Assembly: GCA_022478985.1 (NCBI GenBank) | Contig: JAKSZP010017481.1 | Location: 19,813-83,812, forward strand | DNA length: 64,000 nucleotides | Reading direction: 5' to 3' | Source of the DNA: Massospora cicadina | Lineage: Eukaryota > Entomophthoromycota > Entomophthoromycetes > Entomophthorales > Entomophthoraceae | Part shown: positions 21,114 through 31,933 of the stretch, piece by piece | Layout of the letters: each line of letters starts with the position of its first letter | Numbering within the stretch: position 1 is the stretch's first letter | Position numbers and translations under genes: made by a program | Notes under the pieces: generated by a model | What the model was told of the DNA's origin: nothing | Seen by the model: only the letters and a program-made list of their open reading frames with translations | Database searches by the model: none

Positions 21114-23041
21114 TTTATTTAACTGAGGTAAGCTGACCAGAGGATGGACATTACAAAACTAAAACTAAAAATTATAATAAAAACATAATGATCAATCAAA
21201 ATTCCCAAAATGGATGGATCGATTCGAATCATACCTAACAAAATATCCAATTAGGTGGGCACTGAATACTGCTATCCCTCCATGGTGGACGGGGAAGGGG
21301 GATTGGGGGGCTCATCTTTTGCCGCATCCATCTCATCCCAGAGTAGGGCGCGTGTTAAGGCAGATAGTAAGGGTGTGGGGGCATCAGCGGTATGGGGTTC
21401 AATATTCTTGATGACTGGAAGTTCCAAATAGTTGTCAGCCATCATAGTGCCAATGCTGTATTTGGCTAAAGCGTCTTCAGCTTTGAGGCGGGCATCTAGG
21501 ATTTTAATGAATGTGGCAATGTTGGTTCAGGTTATTTTTGCTTTTGGATTCCGTGCTACTGTTACCACGTTCTGGATGGCTTCAGTGACGTTTTTGTGTA
21601 AAGTTTTCATGTTGATATTACTTTGTGCAGTAAGATTTTGGGGATAATGGGAGGTGGAATTCCTCCTGCGAGCGCAGCCACAGATTTGGCAGCAGCTTTG
21701 CGGAGCAGATGGCAATCTAGTGTGGCGGCTGCTTCTACTGCAAGATGGTGATCACTGTAGAATGGTTTGGCGTTAGGTTGTGGGGCATACTTTTGAGGGG
21801 GTATTTGGAATCCCATTCTGCATTAACAAACCTCTCAATTTGCAGAGATGGTTCTTCAGTGAGATTACCTGATTCATCAATTTCAGCCAATAACTCCCAT
21901 AGGTTTTGGTTGAATTGAATCTGGGGGATCAGCACACAGTTGAGGTTTGGCTATTTTTGCTGGATTTTGCCTGGGATTGAACTGGGGTCCAATCCTGCGC
22001 TTGATTGGAAGAATCATGCGTGGCCCTAGGGCAATGTGGATGATGATTGGTGGCTGCAGGTGCAGCTGCAGCATCAGAAATTGGAGGAGGGGAAGGTAGG
22101 ATTGTACCCCATGTCAGAGTTGGCGTGGGGTGGGCGGCAATTGGTGGGCATTGGGCAAACTTTTGGTGTTGGCAGAAGTTTCAAAGTATGGGCATTTGCA
22201 TTTCAAGTGGTCTACCTCAAAACAGGATGGACAAATTGTCCATCCGCCCTCAACGTGGGCCCAGGATGGATGGTCGGGGGCAAATGGGATGGTAGCACAA
22301 GGTGGAATTGCCAAAGAAATTTTAGTGAATTCAGGGCTGATTGTGGCATATGCCCGAGGCCCAGCAAGGCGTGTGACCCCATTTAAGACCACAAATTGCA
22401 AGATGGGGTTGGCGCTATAGGCTGCCAAACCTTCCATCAGCTCCTGGTGGAGTACTTCAGGAGGGAGGTGGGTGGGAAAACCAGTGAACTGGACCACCAA
22501 GGTGGTGTCTGCTGTGAGCCAGGTCTGAGTTGTTGGAAGGGGAATGTTATTAAATATTAATGGCACCGTTGCTGTAATGGCTGCATCAGCTTCACAGGGG
22601 AGGCCAAGATCAAAGTACCCCTTATAGGGGCAGAAGTCAATAAAACAGGCTGGTGTCATCACCGCCTGAGCCATTTTGATAATGGTTTGGTTGTCATAGG
22701 GGAAGAATTTCCCATATTTGACCCTAATGCCAAAATGCATGTTGCTCCAGGGGAGCACCAGGGGGCAGCGGGGCACCGCTTGGGTTTGAGAAAGATGGGC
22801 ATCAAGATCCTTGGGAGGAACAAATTGTCCCAAGGGTTTGGAATGACTGGGCGAGCCAGTCCAAGCGCGTTTTCCTGTTGGACGGAAAATGGAGGGGGAG
22901 TTTCACCGCTGCCCCACGCTGGGGCAGTAAGTGGGGAATCCAACAACATTGGAGCAAGACTTCAGTGTGCAATTAAGTGTTTGCTTTTAATTTAGCAAAT
23001 GAATTGCTTGGAAAGTTATGCTGAGCAGAGAGAGATGGCCT
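21114..23041 (-). mobile_element. ORF1-only LINE derivative (HAL1-like) with LINE-Y tail
   Basis: 1928 bp bounded by perfect 15-bp duplications AGGGTTAAAAAGATT at 21099-21113 and 23042-23056. The 3' end read on the minus strand is GGTCAGCTTACCTC (21138-21125), then AGTTAAATAAAA, nearly identical to the 3' end of LINE-Y over about 39 nt. The body encodes an ORF1-like protein with a CCHC knuckle; no endonuclease or RT is present. The complete boundaries show that the missing ORF2 is not a window artefact. Confidence 0.9.
21735..22990 (-). pseudogene. LINE-type ORF1 protein (RRM-like plus CCHC)
   Basis: The longest frame is 22833-22114 (239 codons). It reads CPLVLPWSNMHFGIRVKYGK, then LVVQFTGFPTHLPPEVLHQE and GPRAYATISPE, an RRM-like pattern, then CPSCFEVDHLKCKC at about 22224-22183, a perfect C-x2-C-x4-H-x4-C knuckle. 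Downstream frames 22074-21735 extend the protein about 150 codons (ESGNLTEEPSLQIERFVNAE). It is collinear with the ORF1 at 2362-3760. Role by family: RNA binding in LINE particles. Upstream start is unclear; frame 22949-22659 supplies part of the N-terminus. Confidence 0.8.
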
Positions 23042-23191
23042 AGGGTTAAAAAGATTGCTAAACCAGATGATAATTGACAAAGCTAAATTTATGGCAAGTT
23101 AAAGCTTATAAATAACTGAAGTCAAACTGGGGATTTACTCAGTTTTGTTTTCTAAAAATCCATTTCAACAGGGATAAAGCATTCAATATAA

Positions 23192-23468
23192 GGGGAGGAT
23201 ACCCAAGTGGTAGAGTAGGGACCTCTACCACTGCCTCCCTGAGTTCAATTCTGGTACTGGAACTTTGGGTAGGGGACAATTATGACTATGTTGGCGTTGC
23301 ACACCAATGCCCTGAACTGAGATAGCAAATAGCAAAGGCGGTCCATGGAGTATCTGGCCTATCATACACCACATGTGGAGGTTTTCCATATTTTATCCTT
23401 TTTTCCCATTCACTCAATTTCCTTAATTGGTGCGGTATCATCCCCAGGTCAGACCACCTCAAATAAAA
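23192..23468 (+). mobile_element. tRNA-derived SINE, copy 1
   Basis: Starts GGGGAGGATACCCAAG; an A-box-like ACCCAAGTGGTAGAGTAGG at 23201-23219 and a B-box-like GAGTTCAATTC at 23241-23251 mark a pol III promoter. The body (TGTTGGCGTTGCACACCAAT, CAAAGGCGGTCCATGGAG) and the tail GGTCAGACCACCTC (23447-23460) recur in two other copies. A 10-bp duplication ATAAAGCATT lies at 23174-23183 and 23469-23478. Confidence 0.85.
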
Positions 23469-23760
23469 ATAAAGCATTTTATAAAGTACAACTGTTAGTT
23501 CAAACTATTTACAATCTTCGCCCCTTTGGAGTTAAGGAATTTCTTTAGTTTATAAATTGCCTCACTTTACGCTCTTAATTTGGATCAAAGTTTTTTCCTT
23601 GGTAATATTATTTTTATTACTACTTTTAGTGGTTTTTTAAATGATTTAGAGTATCCATTCATTGATCTGGATTGATATGTACTTTGGTCTATGACTTGGG
23701 TATTTCAACCTAATATGTTTCTGTCATACTATCGTGAATTTGTGTATTACAATTATAAAA

Positions 23761-23889
23761 AAATCATTTGAGGTGGGTCGACCTTGGGACAAATATACCA
23801 CACTGAGAATGTTTTCTAGCCAGTACAGGTTTCAAACTTGAAACCTGCACTAGGGGTGGAAGCAGTTTTGCCCGCTCAGCTAACCACCC
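23761..23889 (-). mobile_element. short tRNA-derived SINE with a different head
   Basis: 129 bp bounded by identical 22-bp target duplications at 23739-23760 and 23890-23911. On the minus strand it starts GGGTGGTTAGCTGAGCGGGC (A box) and has GCAGGTTTCAAGTTTGAAAC (B box), unlike the head of the other SINEs, but ends with CCCAAGGTCGACCCACCTC, the shared tail (23783-23770), and ATGATTTTTTT. Confidence 0.85.
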
Positions 23890-23911
23890 TTTGTGTATTA
23901 CAATTATAAAA

Positions 23912-24740
23912 ATACTAAAAATAGTGGAAGTCAACATAAAGTCAAAGTTTTTTGAGTACTGGACACTAGAACTCCAGTTAACAGTATGTCTTCCAGAATC
24001 ATAAAAATAATGAAGTTTGCCCTGGGCATTGATTACCAGGCCAAGTTTAGAACAGCCGTCCTGAGTCAACCAAAGCATAAAAAGTCTATCATGCATAACC
24101 CTTGAAATTTGGCCTCATTGTCTTGTCTGCTTTAGCTGTGGTATTCTGAAACGACCATTAAGATTTACTCATAGTAATACAGTCTCTAGTTGAGTCTAGA
24201 GAAATCATTGATTTCAACCAGAGTTCATTCAGTTTTATGAACTATCAGAGACACTTGTGTTTCTATAAAGAAGATAATTTAGAGCAGAAGAAGAGAGTAA
24301 GCCTAGTCAAAATAAAGCATTTAAAACATTTTTTCAGCTAGCACCCTGAATAAGAAGGGAACAAAGTGGCTACTGCAGACCGTAGAACTGAGCCTAGTTT
24401 CTCTTGTACTCTAGCGAAGAGATGGACCTACTTCCTGGAGAATAGAAGGTCATTTTGGTCAACATCAGCATTAATTTACCTATACAGACGATGCTTGAAA
24501 TTTACTGTCCTGAAGGTCAGAGAAAAAGAAATAAGAATGATGCCTGAATTCTATGATTCTACCTATTAAGGAGAAGTTAAAGTCCTCCTCTGAAACATAG
24601 TCAAGTACCCTACCAAGACTAAAAAGGGCCAAACCATTGGTAAAGCAAACGTGTACCACTACGTCAACATTGAGTCACTTAACGCTTTTGGTGGCATTGA
24701 AGAGATTGGGCTTCAGGAGCCAACTACATAGGAAGAACGT
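23912..24740. other. unassigned stretch before gypsy F RT
   Basis: No clear domain. From about 24600 the plus strand reads VYHYVNIESLNAFGGIEEIG and LLEKYSDIFS, the usual segment just before gypsy RT, so the right part probably belongs to gypsy F. Gag and protease of F were not recognisable. Confidence 0.4.
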
Positions 24741-25480
24741 AGATTAAGTGATCTCTTGGAGAAATATTCAGATATTTTCAGCATAGGACCTAGCTATTAA
24801 AACTTGTGCAAGGGAGGAGTTCACAGGATTGACACTTGGAGCTCCATTCACTTCCAATTGAAACTATACCACTATTTAAAAAGCAAAAAAGAATTTATTT
24901 AAAAGGAATACAGAATCTTATGGATCCTGACTTGATACGTCCTTTCAAAAGTCCCTGGGCGTCACCCCTTCTTATGGTCAGCAGAAGGATGGGACTCACC
25001 TCATATTCAAGGACTACTTAAGATTGAATGACCTGATTAGTAAAGATTCTTATCCCCTACCTTTCATCAACGGTCCCTGGAACATCTTAGAGGATCACTC
25101 TACTTCTCAACCATGGACTTGGCAAGTGGGTATAGGCAGATGGAACTGTCACCAGAAGACCAGGAGAATTGTGCGCTTATTACCAGTCAGGCCTGTTTGA
25201 ACCAAAATTTATGCCACAGGGCTTATGCAACACCCCAACTACTCTAAGTGTAAAGGATCAGAATTTTGGAGATCTGAAGATGTCAAGTGTGCTTATTTAC
25301 TTGGCTGATATCACAATGAATATCAAGACGTTCATGGATCATCTGGCGCACCCTGAATGAGGTTTTACTTGACTAAGAGAAAAAAACTAAAGTTTAAAAA
25401 ACAAGTGCTCATTAATGGAGGGCCAGATGGACTTCCTAAGCCCTGAAGTGATTTGTAAGAGGAATTAAGCCCTAGCAAGG
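24740..25480 (+). pseudogene. reverse transcriptase of gypsy F
   Basis: LIRPFKSPWASPLLMVSRRM at 24933-24992 is the start of a gypsy RT; then TMDLASGYRQMELSPEDQE (with frameshifts), GLFEPKFMPQGLCNTPTT at 25187-25240, and VLIYLADITMN at about 25289-25320, where the second Asp region Y-L-D-D has become Y-L-A-D. DMRDVQAFLS-like sequence follows near 25520. Confidence 0.8.
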
Positions 25481-25689
25481 GAAGGTTGAAGCCATCGCAA
25501 AGATGAGATCCCCCAAGTGCATGAGAGACGTTCAAGCGTTCTTAAGCATGGTGGTTTCTATTGCAAAATCATGGCAAAATTCCAGACATTGCTGAGCCAC
25601 TCATTCACCTACATTAATAAAGGAGTTCCATTATTTGGAAACAAGAGCAAGAGGACGCCTTCAACCAGATCAAGCATATGTAAATGGAA

Positions 25690-26100
25690 GCTCCAATCCA
25701 AATATACCTGTATTTTGTAGAGCGTTTTTTTAAATTTATACAGATTCCAGCAATGTGGGTATGAGAGCTATTCTAGCGCAGTTGGACTAAGAAGGAGTAG
25801 TTCAACCAATTGAGTTCTACTCAAAGACATTCACCAGAGTAGAGCATGACTAACGATTACAGAGCATGAGTGCCTAGCAATGAACAAAGGTAGCATGCCA
25901 TTTTCAACCTTACATACAGTGTACACTTTTAGATTACTATGGATCACACCACTCTGAGATGATTAAAAAAGCATGAAGGATCCAGATGGAAGACTAGCAA
26001 GATGAGACTTCTATTGTAAGGCTAAAAATTTGAGATACTGCATCAGGCAGTAGAGAAGCACCTGAGTGTGGATGGTTTATTGCGGTTGCCCTCTTCCATT
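25690..26100 (+). pseudogene. RNase H of gypsy F
   Basis: YTDSSNVGMRAILAQLD at about 25738-25788 has the first catalytic Asp. VQPIEFYSKTFTRVEHD follows. The Glu region (SMSA) and the T-D-H region (MDHTTLR near 25937) are degraded. VDGLLRLPSS near 26070 ends the domain. Confidence 0.75.
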
Positions 26101-26965
26101 AGCAAGCCCATGAGAGAGATAGGATCTATGTACTTACAGGAAAACTAGATGAGGAATGGAAGTAAGAAGAAGGTTTATTAAAGAAGATACTAAATAATTG
26201 TTCCAGAGCAACAAGATTATGAAATAAATGTCTAGAGAAACAAGTACAATGAAGATGGCTACCTTATATTTGAAGCCTAGCAATTTGATGGTGGTAGTTA
26301 TGGAAGGACACCGCCTAGTAGGCCTTGGAAAACTACAGAAGATATACTAAAATTCAAGTAGAGATGTTACTGGGAGCTCATGTTGGACAATATCAATCAG
26401 TCTTTGGAGCTCTGCATTGAATGCGCCCAATAAAAGACTATCTTAAAGAAAGCTTAATTTTAAGCCTATCCTCCAAAAACGCCATTTCACATTGTTTCTA
26501 TCAAAGTTGTTGGACCATTCTAAAACAAGCGGGAATAAGTTTATAATTTTAGCAATAAATCACTTGACAAAGTGGTGAAGCTATTGCAATAAAGGTGCTT
26601 ATCATGATAATTACCACAAGGTTCTGTTTCACAGTCCATTGCACTCCACAGATGCTCTCAGATACTCATTTCAAACAAATAAATGTAACTTTAAATCAGA
26701 TGTTGTTATTCACCTAGTGGACTTATTAGGAGTCAAACAGAAGTTTACCACGCTGTATAAACCATTACCAACTGAAGTGTGAAAAGAGTCAATGACGCTC
26801 TTGCGTCCATCTTATAGAAGATTTTGGTTAATCTTGGATCCAAATGGGACATTTTGTTGCCATCAGCCTTGTTTTCTTAAGTTTAAGCTACCACAAGACT
26901 ATTGAAATGTCACCATTTAAGAGTTTATATGGAAGAGAAGCTGCCTTACCAAGTATGTTAGCTCC

Positions 26966-27724
26966 TGTCAGACATTTGCCCCCACGGCTAAAGGATAAGA
27001 ATGTCCTGTGTATTATTCCACCAAAAGGAGGAAATTTCAGCCATTTGCAATTTTCTAATGTTGTTATGAGCTTGTTTAATAATATTAAAAATAATAAAGT
27101 TGAGAAAATTGGCCAAATGTCTCTGGCCAATTCTCAGTGGAACCCCATTGATTGGGGTAAAACTAGTTCAAAACCTCTATGGACATTAAACGTAAAATCC
27201 AATGGTCAGATTACTCTGACCTCACCACGGACTTTGGGGAAATTCTTAGAAGGCACTCCCCCAACCTCAACAAAGTCCTCCAATGCACCTGCGCAGAGAC
27301 CCCCTCCTTTTATAGGCTTGGAAGGGTCCCCCAAGGTGCAAGAAATTTCTCAGGCGGTGATTGGCTTAAATTCATAAAAACGTTACCTCATGGGTACATT
27401 TTGGCCAATCAGAATTCCTCTTCCTTCGCTCCACTGCCCTGAAGCGAGTTCCTGAGTTAAGATACGTTATTCCTGCAAATTTCCTAATTTGGACTAATGT
27501 AAGCTATTCTAAACATATCCCTAAAATTCCCCTCAACCCTCAAAGTACTTAGAATACTATATAGTCAAATATCAAGGCTTTTCATTTTGTCCACTTTTAT
27601 TGTGCTAATATCAAAGTTATAAAAACCAAATTTTTATTGGTATTTATTTTTAATTTATTTATAAACTTTGTGGAATTCAGTAGGCATTAAGCACCAGCGA
27701 GCTAGAAATGGCTGGATTCCCACA
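26966..27724 (-). mobile_element. solo LTR, family G, with 5-bp target duplication
   Basis: 759 bp, TGTCAG at 26966 and CCCACA ending at 27724, flanked by GCTCC at 26961-26965 and 27725-27729. It is the inverted copy of 18566-19314. Removing it with one GCTCC rejoins the gypsy F integrase frame. Orientation is by the TATA-like box. No internal region, so it arose by recombination between LTRs after integration. Confidence 0.9.
27307..27314 (-). promoter_or_regulatory. TATA-like box of solo LTR G
   Basis: CTTTTATA on the plus strand, TATAAAAG on the minus strand, at the position corresponding to 18978-18985 in the other copy. Confidence 0.5.
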
Positions 27725-28091
27725 GCTCCAGTTATGGATGGAGATAGGAAGAATTTACATTATTAAAGATAAGAGGATGAGTTATTGGGGTATTTAATCA
27801 AAATACAGCTAAATGTCAACAGAAATATCATGAAATCACTAAAGGAGATTACCAAATAGAGTAGTTAAAGACATAAGTTTCCCATATCAAGGTGGGACAG
27901 AAAGCGATGTTCTACTAAACTTGCAAAGGACAACATGATAATTTACAAGATCTCTGGAAGGGAATAGCGGCCGTTGTCATGAGAAGAGGAACTGAGTAAT
28001 TTATTAATGACAACGCTGCTCATATCACCTATAACTGATTCCATGCATGAAATTTGAAGTCTTTCCCTAGGTCTTGACTTGGGGAGGGTAA

Positions 28092-28266
28092 TGTATGGAA
28101 ATTCCCAGCTATAGTGATTAATTCCATGACTTATTGAAAAATCCTCCTGAAAACCCCAAAAATAATAATGATAATATCAGTACTAGTGATCTAGCTGACC
28201 AGAACGAAGTTTGAGTCCGAACAAACATGGCAAGCGATTAAATGTATTGCAAAAATTCAAGCCCCT
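28092..28266 (+). repeat. 3' LTR of gypsy F, truncated by gypsy B2
   Basis: Begins TGTATGGAAATTCCC after CTTGGGGAGGGTAA. It stops at CCCCT, where gypsy B2 starts TGTCAAG. The rest may lie after 41393. No second LTR is available for checking the boundary. Confidence 0.5.
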
Positions 28267-28737
28267 TGTCAAGATTTGGGGTGTTGAGTGAATTGAGATC
28301 CCTACTCTTTTATTAAGCCTCAATAAGTGACTCTCAAACCCTTAAATCAAAATCTGTCTATGATGGCACCAATGTGAAATGTGATCAGGAAGCATCACTT
28401 GCACAAATATTAATAAAGATGCCTTCTGTAATTTCACCTCTGCTTCCAGAATCTTGAAAGACGCGACTCCCAACATTGCAGTCACAAGAATGATGCAGAA
28501 CAATGATGGCTTCAACCAGACAGCTGAACTGGAAGGAGGTGAAAGATAGTGATCAAATGGGGCCATGGTGTTCCCTTGCACCATGTCCCCATGAAACCAA
28601 TAAATATCGAAACCTTTTAACTCAATAACATAGTCTATTACACCTCATCTTTTCATCTTCATCAACCACTCCAAAAGTTTTACAGCTTTAATCCTATTTT
28701 AAAGCTTGGCTACGGTCAAGTAAACTATAAATCCAAC
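28267..28737 (+). repeat. 5' LTR of gypsy B2
   Basis: TGTCAAGATTTG at 28267 aligns with TGTCAGGATTTG at 40922. Shared blocks include GACTCTCAA, TGCAGAACAATGA, CTTGCACCATGTCCC, ATTGAAACCTTTTAA and CATCTTTTCATCTTCATC with small changes. The end near CTATAAATCCAACA is approximate. Confidence 0.8.
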
Positions 28738-28739
28738 AT

Positions 28740-29341
28740 AAGTTGTTCTCACTACAGGGGGCTCTGAGCTGGCCAGGTGAAAACATCTATCACGAAAAAT
28801 GGAGAATAATAGCAATCATGAAGGTTTAACCTGATAGGTCAAGGAGAGTAACTTGATGGACTAACACCTCTCAGTATAAAGTAGCTCCCTTGCAGCCTGA
28901 AAGCCTAGTTTGTTGGGCCACAATAAATTCATTGTACCTTCTGTTGATAATTATCAGTATCAACTCCAATATGAGAAGTTCAATGAGATTTTTAACCAAC
29001 TAATGAACGGCATTTACTCCATGAAAGCCGCTCCAGTCGCTTCTAAGCATCTTTGGTGACTTCCATAGTAATATTTATATACCTTAGCCCTAATACCCTC
29101 AGGAAAATTGTCTTTAGGTACTGAACGCTATCTATAGCTTAGGTCATCCAGCTATACACCACATTCTACAAATAGTTGTTTTGCATTACAATGAATTAGC
29201 TCAACAACTAGAGCTTACTCAAACCCTACAAAATATTAAATTCTATAATGCTGCCTACTCCTTTATTCATGACAAAAAAGAAAGCATTGATAACTATTGC
29301 TGATTAATGTGGCACATATTCAACTTGCTAAGCTAGATAGT
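28740..29341 (+). pseudogene. gag N-terminal region of gypsy B2
   Basis: Non-open, alignable in order with the start of the B1 internal region (CTCACTACAGGGG, then AACATCTATCAC). No domain can be named. It is interrupted at the target duplication of LINE-Y (29342-29354) and continues at 34754. Confidence 0.55.
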
Positions 29342-29440
29342 AGAAATTTGGGTTACGGGCGCTTTTATTTCTTGTAACAATCACTTTAGTTACTACAATT
29401 TGATTAGAACATCAAATTTGGATAATCACACACAGGAAAG

Positions 29441-30505
29441 ATGTGCGACTTTAATAACAAAAATAATAAAACATGGGCGAGCGTCGCGGCAAGTGGTGCG
29501 CTTAATGGTGCAACTAAGGGCAAGAAACGCCCTGAAGGGGGACCAGGAACCCAAGCCATAAAAAAATCGCAAACTCAGATACCGTCTGGGTTTATGGTAT
29601 TTACTGTAAAGCACGCGCAATACATGTACATTCAATTCAACCAACCTTTGTCAAAGGTGGAACACAGGATCAGACTCTTCCTTGGAGATGAGTCACCAAC
29701 CCTGCGGGAGAAAACATGTGAGGCACATCCCTCACTTTTCTCTCATGCGGTGTATATAGCCACCAACAACACGGGCTGCAGCTGGATTGATATTGGTTTC
29801 AAAACAGCCGATGAAGCTGATGCCGCAGCAAAAATCTGCGTGGAAATTGCCCTCCCTGAGGGCAAAAAATTGTGCGCACCGCGCACACCAGATGGAACAA
29901 AGCAAAAACTTTGTTCATCTCCTTTGACTCGCTCCCCACCAACCTTCCTCATAAGGTAATCGAGGAGGAGCTCTGCAAAGCTCTTGTGGCCTATGGAGAA
30001 ATCCAACAACTCAAATTACAGAAATTTTGCTTAATGCCTGACCTGTGCACGGGCAAAGCTATCGCTGTAATCAACCCCTTCCCAGAAGTGGAAGAGGATT
30101 TATCCAGAATTCCCGAGCAGCAGAATTTCACTTCGCAGATGGGGGCCAGTCAGCTGCATTCTGAGTTACACTGGAACGCGCACCACCCATTTGCAACCAC
30201 TGTGGCTCACTGGGCCACAAGGAACATGCATGCCCTGTAAAGAGGGCTTAATGGAAAATGATTTTTGTGAAGAAGCTATGGACGAAGATAATAAAAACTT
30301 CGCCAAAATGACTGATGGCCACCATCCATTCCGCTGGGGTGAAGATGGACTATACTCCATCGTGGACCCAGTTACAAGTAAACAGCGTAAAGCAGCACAA
30401 AAAGCCCGCAAGAGAGCAGCGGCTGAAGTGGCAGCACACGCAGAATCCGCCATTAACCACGGACAAATTCAGGAGGATATTTCAGATATTCACCAAACCA
30501 ACTAA
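29441..30505 (+). pseudogene. LINE-Y ORF1 protein
   Basis: ATG at 29441 opens a 172-codon frame (NNKTWASVAASGALNG, typical of ORF1 N-termini). A frameshift near 29900 leads to TLFISFDSLPTNLPHKVIEE and LVAYGEIQQLKLQKFC, an RRM-like pattern. The knuckle CNHCGSLGHKEHAC at 30194-30235 is an exact C-x2-C-x4-H-x4-C. A basic tail follows (KQRKAAQKARKRAAAEVAAH at 30379-30438). Expected role: RNA binding and chaperoning in the LINE particle. Likely one protein broken by two frameshifts. Confidence 0.85.
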
Positions 30506-30868
30506 TCAGAACAATATGCCCAGGTCGAAAATTTTCACAGTAACTAGACTGAGCCACAAAGCGTCATCAGTCATGCACATACTGAGGAACAATGCAACCA
30601 CAATTTGGGTGAAAATGCGGTGCACAATGCAACAAAGTTGAACCTCAAAAATATAAAATACAATCAACAACCCGCATCAAATCAACATGAGACCTGTGCA
30701 GGAAAAGTTGATGCAAATGCAAAAAACTGCAATTCCCTTGAATCATTGGGTCAGATCAAGAGAACCAACAATGGCAGTGAAAGAGTTGGAGTACAGACGT
30801 GGAGCATGGCCAAAATGAGCCACGGTGGGATAGGACCAGAGGGTCCTCCCAACCGCTCCTGAGGCGCC

Positions 30869-31600
30869 ACGGGCACCTCAGTGTCAATAGGGACGTTAAA
30901 TATTGCGGGAGCCAGGGCTCATACGTCCCAAGCCAAAAAGCTGGCATTACTGCGAAAACCTCTTGTAGACATCTTGGCCATCCAAGAAACCCACTGCCTA
31001 CAAGGGGAAGAAGAATCCTGGTCAACCAGGGTCGCACCATCACAATCAGTATGGACGTCTCACTGTGGGGTGATAGTCCAAAACAACAAAAAATTTAAAA
31101 TTACAAATTCATCATCACACTTGCACGGTCGAGTCCTGGTAGCAACAATCACATGCCAAGATGAAATAATTTCATTAGCATGTATCTACGCACCGTGCAC
31201 TGCAACTGAGAGAAAATATTTTTGAAAAAATTTCTACCCTCACCCTCCCACCAGATATAATCATGTTAGGCGATTTCAACTGCTGGGATAACCCCAATAC
31301 AGATTGATGGCCTAATCCCAGGGGATACCCACCTGGACACATTGAATATCGCATAATGAAAGCATCTCTTGGCTTATAGGATGCTCTTCCTCCCAATTCA
31401 CCAATCCTTCCCCATATTACAAGACCCAACATACGTGAGGGACTGCTCATATTGATGAGTCATATTGACCACATCCTCATTCCATAATCCCACCACTCAA
31501 GAGTCTCCAAATTTACAACAAAAAAAATTAATTTTTCTGATCACCAATTAGTTATGGTGCAGTTAGCACCAACCCAATCCCACACACAGGTGTCGCCTTG
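30869..31600 (+). pseudogene. LINE-Y ORF2, APE-type endonuclease domain
   Basis: Nicks target DNA to prime reverse transcription. The frame shows SIGTLNIAGARAHTSQAKKL, then DILAIQETH with the catalytic Glu (about 30967-30993), IISLACIYAP, GDFNCWDN near 31270 after a frameshift and FSDHQLVMVQ near 31536. All signature residues of the AP-endonuclease fold (N, E, D/N pair, S-D-H) can be read, but in different frames. Confidence 0.9.
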
Positions 31601-31933
31601 GAGAAAGCTTCACTCAGAAAATATAAGATTGCCTGAGATATCTGACTAGGTTGAAAACAAGGCTACAAACTCAGAATTCACAGCCCCATTCACTTCAGAT
31701 CCCATTTAACATGAGAAAATTTTAAAAAAGATTTAATCAACAAAACCTGACATATTGCATCACGCAAGTACACCGCGGACACAGCCACAATCAAGCGTAC
31801 CTTGGCAGAACTAGACCACCTGGAAATAAATACTCTGAGATCTGGCTATAGCCCTAATTGGGGATGCAAATGGGCAGAAATTTCAGCATGACTTAACAAT
31901 CTCATCTTTAAACACCAACACAGAATCAAAGTA

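Larger units (their letters stand above)
26170..28090 (+). pseudogene. integrase of gypsy F, split by a solo LTR
   Basis: GAHVGQYQSVFGALH near 26378 is the zinc-binding region; the core is fragmentary. The clearest part is LSYHKTIEMSPFKSLYGREA at about 26884-26943, the post-Glu segment. Reading reaches LPSMLAP at 26965 and resumes as APVMDGDRKN at 27725 after the 759-bp LTR and its GCTCC duplication. The remaining tail runs to the polypurine tract at about 28078. Confidence 0.75.
24550..28266 (+). mobile_element. Ty3/gypsy retrotransposon F, decayed
   Basis: RT, RNase H and integrase in order on the plus strand, followed by polypurine tract TTGGGGAGGGTAA and an LTR beginning TGTATGG at 28092. 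The integrase is interrupted by a solo LTR (26966-27724), and the 3' LTR is cut at 28266 by gypsy B2. The left limit is uncertain. More degraded than A, B or D. Confidence 0.7.

Noticed and set aside
23201..23254. Possible tRNA genes from A- and B-box words (also 43086-43155 and 23795-23889)
   Set aside because: No cloverleaf with a 7-bp acceptor stem and an anticodon could be drawn; they are heads of SINEs with flanking duplications.
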